A model generated the notes under the pieces. The model saw only the letters and a program-made list of their open reading frames with translations. It was not told where the DNA came from and did no database searches. Shown piece after piece: positions 1 to 5,466 of a DNA stretch of 41,864 nucleotides (position 1 is the stretch's first letter; each line of letters begins with the position of its first letter). This DNA comes from Coriobacteriia bacterium (GTDB lineage: Bacteria > Actinomycetota > Coriobacteriia > Anaerosomatales > JAENZW01). Made by a program: the position numbers and the translations under genes. The stretch lies in the NCBI GenBank assembly GCA_029858605.1, contig JAOUET010000001.1:1-41864 (forward strand), in the 5' to 3' direction.

Positions 1-699
1 GTGCTCGCGAACGCGGCCGCACACACGAACGTGGAGGGGGCCGAGGATGACCCCGAGGTCGCGTATCTGGTGAACGAGCGCGGCGCACAGTCCGTCGCGC
101 TCGCCGCAGCGACCCACGACCTGACTCTCGTTCACGTGTCGACCGACTTCGTGTTCGATGGAACGAAGGCATCACCCTACACCGAAGAGGACGAACCCAA
201 TCCGCTGTCGATCTACGGCGCATCGAAGCTTGCGGGCGAGAGGGCAGTGAAAGATGTCTGTCCCGCAGCCCTCATCGTGCGTACGGCCTGGGTGTTCGGC
301 GAGAACGGCCGCAACTTCCCGGTCAAGATACTCGAGGTCGCCCGCGAGAAGGGAAGCGTGTCGGTCGTCGAGGACGAGATCGGGTCGCCGACCTACACGG
401 TCGACCTCGCGCGCGGGATTCTCGGCCTGGTCGAGGCTGGTGCTTCAGGCCTGGTCCACCTCGCGGGTGCCGGCTCGTGTTCGCGCTACGAGCTCGCCCG
501 AGAGACGCTGCGCGTGGCCGGCGTGGAGGCCGAGGTGCTTCCCGTGGGCGGCGCCGAATTCCCTACCAAGGCGGCGCGCCCGGCCAATTCGGTCCTCGAT
601 TGTTCGCGCGCCGCGGGCTTCGGGGTCGTCATGCCGCATTGGGAAGACGCTCTGGCGCGTTTCCTCAGCAGGTCCGGCAGCACGGCAAGCGTCTCCTGA
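1..699 (+). CDS. rfbD: dTDP-4-dehydrorhamnose reductase, 5'-truncated
   Basis: This enzyme reduces dTDP-4-dehydro-L-rhamnose to dTDP-L-rhamnose with NAD(P)H, the last step of rhamnose donor synthesis for surface polysaccharides. The visible 232 residues begin inside the Rossmann fold at the strand reading LANAAAHTNVEGAE. The N-terminal nucleotide-binding glycine motif therefore lies before the window, and the GTG at base 1 is an internal codon. The short-chain dehydrogenase features are present: HVSTDFVFDG, the YGASK catalytic Tyr/Lys pair, and the RTAWVFG and GSPTYTVDLA segments typical of RmlD. The gene ends in TGA at 697-699 and converges on the next gene, which is on the minus strand. The rest of the rhamnose cluster presumably lies to the left. 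Family assignment is secure. Confidence 0.9.
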   Translation: MLANAAAHTNVEGAEDDPEVAYLVNERGAQSVALAAATHDLTLVHVSTDFVFDGTKASPYTEEDEPNPLSIYGASKLAGERAVKDVCPAALIVRTAWVFGENGRNFPVKILEVAREKGSVSVVEDEIGSPTYTVDLARGILGLVEAGASGLVHLAGAGSCSRYELARETLRVAGVEAEVLPVGGAEFPTKAARPANSVLDCSRAAGFGVVMPHWEDALARFLSRSGSTASVS

Positions 700-718
700 A
701 CGATCAGCCTACCTTCGG

Positions 719-1006
719 CTACTTGTCGTCTCTGGAGCCCGCGATCGCCAGATAGATCCTCGCCACCAGGAGAGCACCGACCGCAGAGCCCAAGAGTCCT
801 GTCGTGTGGAACGTGATGCCCTCGCCCGATAGGAGGCCCGCCAGCAGCCCGCCGGCGAAGGAGCCCGCTACGCCGATCACGAATAGCAGAGGCCAGTTCG
901 GCCGACGATCCTTCGAGAGACCCGAAGCCTTGCCGAAGACGAGATAGGCGATCCAGCCGGATGCGAGACCGATGAGCAGTAGTGACATGAGGAACAAGTA
1001 GAGCAT
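719..1006 (-). CDS. GlsB/YeaQ/YmgE family small membrane protein
   Basis: This 95-residue, very hydrophobic protein has about three transmembrane segments (roughly residues 2-24, 38-60 and 66-88). It has the glycine-rich pattern GLASGWIAYLVFG, then GVAGSFAGGLLAGLL and GLLGSAVGALLVARIY. This matches the transglycosylase-associated (PF04226) family of stress-linked inner-membrane proteins, whose biochemical role is unknown. The ATG at 1006 is preceded by a good ribosome site, GGAGGGGG, four bases upstream. The gene is monocistronic between rfbD, which converges on it, and a minus-strand membrane gene upstream. The short gap upstream (1007-1106) holds two direct copies of ATTGTGCCC, at 1045-1053 and 1084-1092, of unknown role. 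Confidence 0.85.
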   Translation of the reverse strand: MLYLFLMSLLLIGLASGWIAYLVFGKASGLSKDRRPNWPLLFVIGVAGSFAGGLLAGLLSGEGITFHTTGLLGSAVGALLVARIYLAIAGSRDDK

Positions 1007-1106
1007 CGCGTCCCCCTCCAGTTGTCAGTCGGCTGCGCTTTCGGATTGTGCCCAGCACACCCGAAGCGCCCGCGTTCGAGAGTATTGTGCCCGACTATCG
1101 CGGGCG

Positions 1107-1832
1107 CTATTCGGTCAGCATTGAGGCCACGGCCTCGTCCGGGTTCGCGAAGTGCACGACTCGCCATCTCGGCTCGCCCTGACTGCTCTGCCGCTCGACC
1201 GTCAGTCGGACGGTGATCCAATCCGAAGACGCGCCATTCGCGTACGGATCTTGTCCCGGATCGACTTGGTCCAGGTCGGGGATTCGGCCTTCGAGGACTG
1301 CGACACCTCCGTCGTTCTCCACGATCACGCCCGTTTCGAACGCGTACGGAAGTGCGACCAGCAGTTCGAACACGCCCATGTACACGAGCTGTTTCTCCGC
1401 TTCGCTCATATACGCCGTCCGTGCTTCGACAGCCGTCTCCAGATCGGTCATGAGTGTCTCTGCGTCGACATACTTGTCAAACAGCATTTCGTCGTCTTGC
1501 TCCATAGCCTTCTTGGCCTGGTCCACGGCATACTTCGGTCCCACCCGGTACCTCGAGTAGCTGAAGCCTGCGATGGCAGATACCAGGGCGACGACCGCGA
1601 TGACGGCCGCGACTATCAGCAGAATGGTCTTGCGGTGACTTGCTCGCTTCGCAGTCAAGCCCCCGGCGCACTCCGCGCACAGACTTCGTCCGCCGATGGA
1701 CTGCATTCGCCATGGACGCTCGGGCCTTCCGCATGACTCGCATGTCTCGGTCGCGAGATCTGTCTCGCTGACCACGACGCGTGCTGCCGAATCGTCCGCA
1801 TCGACGGGAGGCTGGGCTCCCGTTTCGTTCAT
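1107..1832 (-). CDS. Zinc-ribbon, single-TM protein with DUF2939-like outer domain
   Basis: The protein has 241 residues from the ATG at 1832, which has GGAG six bases upstream. An upstream ATG at 1844 lacks a ribosome site, and any start further upstream would read into tRNA-Asp. The N-terminal region has a CxxC...CxxC zinc-ribbon pattern (CESCGRPERP, then LCAECAGG). A transmembrane helix rich in Ile/Val/Ala follows. After it comes an outer domain with the KYAVDQAKKAMEQDD and KYVDAETLMTDLE patterns that recall DUF2939. The C-terminal half looks beta-rich and ends in WRVVHFANPDEA. The function is unknown. A role as an envelope protein with a cytoplasmic metal-binding tag is an inference from topology. 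Confidence 0.75.
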   Translation of the reverse strand: MNETGAQPPVDADDSAARVVVSETDLATETCESCGRPERPWRMQSIGGRSLCAECAGGLTAKRASHRKTILLIVAAVIAVVALVSAIAGFSYSRYRVGPKYAVDQAKKAMEQDDEMLFDKYVDAETLMTDLETAVEARTAYMSEAEKQLVYMGVFELLVALPYAFETGVIVENDGGVAVLEGRIPDLDQVDPGQDPYANGASSDWITVRLTVERQSSQGEPRWRVVHFANPDEAVASMLTE

Positions 1833-1891
1833 GCGGATCTCCATATCCTGGGCATGAGCGGTCGCGCTCATTCTCGCCGAGCAAGCGCGTG

Positions 1892-1921
1892 TGGACAACC
1901 GCTGCCTCGGGTCGCTACAAT
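1892..1921 (+). promoter_or_regulatory. Sigma-70-type promoter of tRNA-Asp
   Basis: A -35 element TGGACA (1892-1897, 5/6 to consensus) and a -10 element TACAAT (1916-1921, 5/6) are separated by 18 bp. Transcription would start near 1928, about 30 bases before the mature tRNA-Asp. Confidence 0.65.
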
Positions 1922-1958
1922 ACCGAGGCTGTGTCCGCTGTCGCGGACGCCCCTGCGC

Positions 1959-2035
1959 GGGGGTGTAGCTCAGCCGGTTAGAGCGCTGGCCTGTCAAGCC
2001 AGAGGTCGCGGGTTCGAGCCCCGTCACTCCCGCCA
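1959..2035 (+). tRNA. tRNA-Asp (anticodon GTC), CCA encoded
   Basis: A complete cloverleaf can be folded. The acceptor stem is GGGGGTG with CACTCCC and contains one G-T pair. The D stem is GCTC/GAGC, and the anticodon stem is CTGGC/GCCAG with loop CTGTCAA, giving anticodon GTC. The T stem is GCGGG/CCCGT around TTCGAGC. The discriminator base is G, as expected for tRNA-Asp, and CCA is encoded at 2033-2035. The minus strand of this gene produces a spurious conserved peptide that must not be joined to the gene ending at 1107. Confidence 0.97.
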
Positions 2036-2045
2036 CGTAAACCTC

Positions 2046-2080
2046 AGAGGCCGGTGGCATTCTCGGTGCCGCCGGCCTCT
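2046..2080 (+). terminator. Hairpin terminator after tRNA-Asp
   Basis: A 14-bp stem with one G-T pair (2046-2059 with 2067-2080) closes a 7-base loop 11 bases after the tRNA CCA. No T tract follows, so termination is inferred from position and stem strength. Confidence 0.6.
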
Positions 2081-2621
2081 CGCGTGCCAGCGTATCGCGT
2101 GAGATCAGCGCCCCTTTCTGGTTGAGACTTATGTCACGCTAGCAGCCGGATCGAGTTCGAATGACCTCACCTGGGCGTGCGATTCGACGCACTTGAAGTG
2201 CGGCAAACCTCACGTGGGGTGCGAACGTGCGCACATCGTGTGCGAGATACAACACATGGCGGTTCGTTGATGTCGAGAGGGGTACATAGGCAGGGGAACA
2301 TCGCCCAACCGGTTGCCGCAAAGGCAAACTCGCAGCAACGTCTGAATCGGGTGGTGCATATGGTAGGTTCGCATGCCTGACGGGGCAACATCGCGATAAG
2401 CGACGTCCCGACAAACAGCACGCTGGTAGCCTGCCAGTCATTCCTCCGACACTGAAGCGCCGCTCTCGGTCGCAGCCCCGGAAACGTGGGCGCGCAAAAC
2501 TCGCTTCTGGATAGTCATCTATCGCCAGACACGTTCGTGGTCGACGTGCACAATCATCGGTCCCTCACGGGCGCCCGCATGGCCTGCCATGTGAATCACA
2601 TCACAAGAAGGGAGTGGTTTG
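2081..2621. other. 540-bp gene-free region before the atp operon, rich in short repeats
   Basis: No credible gene is seen on either strand. The region holds a cluster of seven GTGCG/CGCAC pentamers at 2177-2244, including two perfect small hairpins (2188-2202 and 2230-2244). It also has a TTGCC/GGCAA hairpin with a GCAAA loop (2313-2327). An imperfect direct repeat GGGG(C)AACATCGC occurs at 2293-2304 and 2382-2394. The region sits directly upstream of the ATP synthase operon, so an operator, a structured leader RNA or decayed mobile DNA are all possible. I could not match it to a known riboswitch by eye and found no convincing -35/-10 pair. Confidence 0.5.
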
Positions 2622-3143
2622 GTGATGGATGAGAAGCGCAAGAAGGCGATCCTAGCAGCGGTTGGCAGATGGACCTGGGGATCGCTGGTCGTTCTGATCG
2701 CAGGTAGTGCGCTGGTGGTTGCGTACGTTCTGCTCGATTGGGCGGACTATGCGGCCATGTGCCTGCTCGGAATCTTGGCTGGACTGTCCGCGTCGTACGC
2801 GCTGGTCGGAAGAGACAACCACCGCACCAGCTCCTACTACGTGGCACTTGCCTTCGGACTGGTGCTGCTCCCTGCGATCGCGATCTACCTAGGGTGGGTC
2901 GCTGCCTACGACGAGGTCGCCTTCACTTCATGGAACGGGGCTCTGACGCCCTTCGCAGCTTTCGCGCTCGTGACGCTTTCGACTCGCGCGATCCTTTCGG
3001 GCATCTGGCGTCCGAGGGAGATCGAGGAGGAGGTTGCCGAAGAGGTGGAGGAGGAGTCCGCGTGGCTCGTGCCCAAGCCGGTGTCGGTAGCCAGCCTCAC
3101 GGGCGGCGAAACCGAGGAGACAGAAGTCGCGGAAGGAGCGTGA
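2622..3143 (+). CDS. Four-TM membrane protein opening the atp operon (possible AtpI-like)
   Basis: This hydrophobic protein of about 173 residues has four predicted transmembrane helices (roughly residues 17-37, 42-62, 73-92 and 102-122). A cytoplasmic acidic tail with the run EIEEEVAEEVEEES follows. I use GTG 2622, seven bases after GGGAG; ATG 2625 is an equally readable alternative. The stop lies 6 bp before atpZ, so it is almost certainly co-transcribed with the ATP synthase genes. Its place at the head of the operon and its four helices suggest a role like AtpI, which helps assemble or load the c-ring. I see no diagnostic AtpI motif, so this is inference. Confidence 0.65.
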   Translation: MMDEKRKKAILAAVGRWTWGSLVVLIAGSALVVAYVLLDWADYAAMCLLGILAGLSASYALVGRDNHRTSSYYVALAFGLVLLPAIAIYLGWVAAYDEVAFTSWNGALTPFAAFALVTLSTRAILSGIWRPREIEEEVAEEVEEESAWLVPKPVSVASLTGGETEETEVAEGA

Positions 3144-3149
3144 TGAGCC

Positions 3150-3371
3150 ATGGCCGAGCTGATTCCTGATGATTTTCTGCGAGCCATAGGAATTTGGTCG
3201 CTCATCCCGAGCTACCTGATCGCGGGAGGCTTCATCGGATACGGTCTGGATCGGTGGCTCGACTTGTTCCCGATCCTCACTTGCATAGGGATGCTCTTGG
3301 CTCTCGCCCTCGCCGTTCGCGACATGATGCGGCTCAAGGACACATTCCCGAAGTCGCAACAGCCGACGTGA
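3150..3371 (+). CDS. atpZ: AtpZ/AtpI-family ATP synthase accessory protein
   Basis: This 73-residue protein has two transmembrane helices joined by the conserved GGFIGYGLDRWLDLFP segment of the AtpZ/AtpI (ATPase gene 1, PF09527) family. The second helix runs into the basic end RDMMRLKD. Family members sit before atpB in many bacteria and are linked to Mg2+ handling and c-ring assembly. They are not part of the finished enzyme. GGAAGGAG lies 11 bases before the ATG, and atpB starts 14 bp downstream. Assignment is firm for the family and less so for the exact role. Confidence 0.85.
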   Translation: MAELIPDDFLRAIGIWSLIPSYLIAGGFIGYGLDRWLDLFPILTCIGMLLALALAVRDMMRLKDTFPKSQQPT

Positions 3372-3385
3372 GGGGGTGATCCAAG

Positions 3386-4096
3386 ATGCTATCCGAGCCC
3401 GTACGACATGCGATGCCCTACATCGCACTGTTCAACTTCACGTTGGTCGGAGTCGTGCTCGTGGTGCTCGGCACACTTGCGGGCCGCAGGATGATGACCG
3501 AGGTACCCGAGAGCGTTCAGAATCTCGCGGAGTTCACCACGGACTGGTTCGTGAAGCAGGCTCGTGGGATGGGATCCGATGTCGTGATGCTGGCGGCGCC
3601 TTTCCTCGCGACGATATTCGCCCTCATTTTGGGGTGCAACCTTCTGATGCTCGTGCCCTTGCCGATCATCCACATCCCGCCAACGGCGTTCTACAGCGTT
3701 CCACTGGCCATGGCGCTGACAGCCATCTTCGGCATTGTCGTGCTCAACGGGATCCACCGCGGGATTCTGCCGGCGGTGACCCACCTGGTGTGGCCCAATC
3801 CCATCCAACTCGTGTCGGAGGTCTCCGACGTGCTGTCGCTGTCGCTGCGACTCTTCGGCAACATCGGCGGCGAGTACATGGTCGTCTTGCTCGTAACGCA
3901 AGCGGCGCCGATTGGGATTCCGGTGATCATCCATGGCCTGGGGCTGATTCCATCGTTCATCCAGCCCCTCGTGTTCACGTTGCTCACAGCGAACTTCCTT
4001 GCAACCGCAATACACCACGAAAGCAAGGAGGGCGAGCCCGCAGAGAGCGAGCGAGCCCCGGCTGCATCCGCAGCCGCAGCAAGCGGGGCCGCCTGA
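3386..4096 (+). CDS. atpB: F-type ATP synthase subunit a
   Basis: This is the stator membrane subunit that forms the proton half-channels against the c-ring. The 236 residues contain five or six transmembrane segments. The diagnostic helix LSLRLFGNIGGEY carries the essential arginine (equivalent to E. coli Arg210). The segment after it, GGEYMVVLL, departs from the more usual AGELV pattern. The C-terminal helix ends in LTANFLATAIHH and is followed by an Ala/Glu-rich tail. The ribosome site GGGGGTGATCC is an almost perfect anti-Shine-Dalgarno complement. The gene lies between atpZ and the c subunit as in canonical operons. Confidence 0.95.
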   Translation: MLSEPVRHAMPYIALFNFTLVGVVLVVLGTLAGRRMMTEVPESVQNLAEFTTDWFVKQARGMGSDVVMLAAPFLATIFALILGCNLLMLVPLPIIHIPPTAFYSVPLAMALTAIFGIVVLNGIHRGILPAVTHLVWPNPIQLVSEVSDVLSLSLRLFGNIGGEYMVVLLVTQAAPIGIPVIIHGLGLIPSFIQPLVFTLLTANFLATAIHHESKEGEPAESERAPAASAAAASGAA

Positions 4097-4136
4097 CGGC
4101 GGGCCTCGCCCGGTCTATGGACGGAGGTGACGTGCG

Positions 4137-4364
4137 ATGAGAGAAGTGCTCTTGATCTTCATCCCGACGCTCACGGTACTGCCCGCAGCCATCGCTGCGT
4201 CGATGGCGATGAGGAGGATATCGCTATCGGCCATCGAGGGTATCACCAGACAACCCGAGGTCGCCGCCCAGCTGTTCACTTCTATGCTGATCGGCATGGC
4301 GCTTATCGAGGCCTTGGTCATCTACTGCCTCGTTATCGCCCTCATGCTGGCCGGCAAGGTCTAG
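4137..4364 (+). CDS. atpE: F-type ATP synthase subunit c, atypical TM1
   Basis: This 75-residue two-helix proteolipid forms the rotor ring. The loop TRQPE and the second-helix carboxylate in MALIEALVIY (the ion-binding Glu) are conserved. Glu is followed by Ala, not Ser/Thr, and no Gln pairs with it at the usual site, so proton coupling is more likely than sodium. The first helix is unusual. The GxGxGxG packing motif reads AxSxAxR, and two arginines (AMRRIS) lie where the helix normally continues. The ribosome site GGAGGTGA is six bases before ATG. No other c gene is visible. Confidence 0.93.
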   Translation: MREVLLIFIPTLTVLPAAIAASMAMRRISLSAIEGITRQPEVAAQLFTSMLIGMALIEALVIYCLVIALMLAGKV

Positions 4365-4399
4365 CTGCTGGGACGGATTCGAGGAAGGGGTGATACACG

Positions 4400-4927
4400 A
4401 TGGTTCTCGATCCCATTGGGCAGCTCAACGCGATCACGATAGTCGGCGTAATCGTCGTGTTCACGATCGTTCTCCTCATTCTGCGAAAGACGTTCTTCCG
4501 TCCCCTCATCACTGTGATGGAGGCGCGGCACGCGAAGATCGAAGAGGGTCGCCGTATTCGCGCGGAGGCCGCACGAATGATCTCGGAGGCCCAACTCGAG
4601 GCGGAAGCCTACCTGATCACGGCCGCCGAAGACCGAGAGAAGGCTTTGGCGGAAATCAAGACCGAGGCCGACAACCGTCGTGAACAGTTGCTCACCGAGG
4701 CCAATGTGAAGGCCAGCGCGATTCTGGCGGCGGGTCACGAAGAGGCAGCGGTTCTCCGCGAAGCCGAGGAGGCTCGGATGAGGGAAACGCTGACGACGTG
4801 TGTGACGCAGACGCTGTCCCGGCTGCTAGGCGAGGTCGACGAGAGAGCAGTCCGCACTCTGGTCGATCGCGAACTAGCCTCGAGAGAGACCGAGGGAAGG
4901 GAGGGGGACGATGGAACTCCTAAGTGA
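4400..4927 (+). CDS. atpF: F-type ATP synthase subunit b
   Basis: This is the peripheral-stalk subunit of 175 residues. One N-terminal transmembrane helix (about residues 12-30) is followed by a basic stretch (RKTFFRP). A long, highly charged coiled coil rich in Ala/Glu/Arg follows, for example EEGRRIRAEAARMISEAQ. The C-terminal part (TLTTCVTQTLSRLLGEVDE) matches the end of b subunits that contacts delta. The gene overlaps the second b-type gene by 17 bp. The pair would give a b/b' heterodimer, as in phototrophs and some other bacteria. Confidence 0.9.
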   Translation: MVLDPIGQLNAITIVGVIVVFTIVLLILRKTFFRPLITVMEARHAKIEEGRRIRAEAARMISEAQLEAEAYLITAAEDREKALAEIKTEADNRREQLLTEANVKASAILAAGHEEAAVLREAEEARMRETLTTCVTQTLSRLLGEVDERAVRTLVDRELASRETEGREGDDGTPK

Positions 4928-5450
4928 GCTCGTTTCGGAGTTCCTGCACGAACTGACGACCACTGAGTACCTGATCGAGCTCGTGCAGGGTTCGTTGCTC
5001 ATCCTGATTCTCGTTCTCGCGCTGCCTCGGCTGCTCAAACCGCGACTAGCGGCAAGACGCCAGGGAATCATCGACGACCTCGAGGCGGCTGTTGCCGCAC
5101 CGGAGGAAGTCGAGCGAGCCGAAAAGGAGGCCAAGGCGGTCGTGGCCCGGGTTCGCAGGGAGGCGCATCGTACGAAGCTCGCCGCAAAGGCTGACGCCAT
5201 CGCAGAACGCGACGAGGCGATATCGGACGCCGAACGGGAGGCAGCCGAGATCGTCGAGCATGCGCACCAGACGGTCGAGGCCGAGAAGGCTTCGGTAAGC
5301 ACTGAAACGTGCGAGGAGATGGTCGGACTTGTCACGGTGATCGCAAGGCGCTTCTTGGACGAATCGCTGTCGGAGAAGGAGCGCCGAGCTCTCACCGAGC
5401 GTGTCGTGATGTCCAGTCTGGAGAACATCGACAGCCTGCATGTCGAATAG
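4911..5450 (+). CDS. Second b-type (b') ATP synthase stalk subunit
   Basis: This 179-residue protein has a membrane helix at about residues 24-40 (SLLILILVLALP), the motif RLLKPRLAARRQGI and a long Ala/Glu/Arg coiled coil. It ends in VIARRFLDESLSEKERRAL, which resembles b-subunit C-termini. It sits where atpH (delta) normally lies but shows no delta N-terminal six-helix domain. It overlaps atpF by 17 bp and ends 16 bp before the alpha gene. The best reading is a b' subunit that pairs with the product of 4400-4927. Confidence 0.82.
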   Translation: MELLSELVSEFLHELTTTEYLIELVQGSLLILILVLALPRLLKPRLAARRQGIIDDLEAAVAAPEEVERAEKEAKAVVARVRREAHRTKLAAKADAIAERDEAISDAEREAAEIVEHAHQTVEAEKASVSTETCEEMVGLVTVIARRFLDESLSEKERRALTERVVMSSLENIDSLHVE

Positions 5451-5466
5451 CGAGGAGTAGGCGAAA

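Noticed and set aside
1833..2060. Extended N-terminus of the DUF2939-like gene that reads through the tRNA-Asp minus strand (VTGLEPATSG... peptide)
   Set aside because: This peptide is the classic antisense product of tRNA genes and appears widely in databases as a false N-terminus. A proper start with ribosome site lies at 1832.
2293..2320. attC-like (integron) site suggested by GCCCAAC
   Set aside because: No matching GTTRRRY partner at the other end and no cassette genes.
2281..2441. Possible c-di-GMP or c-di-AMP riboswitch before the atp operon
   Set aside because: GCAAA and GGCAAAC pieces occur, but the full conserved core of either class is not present.
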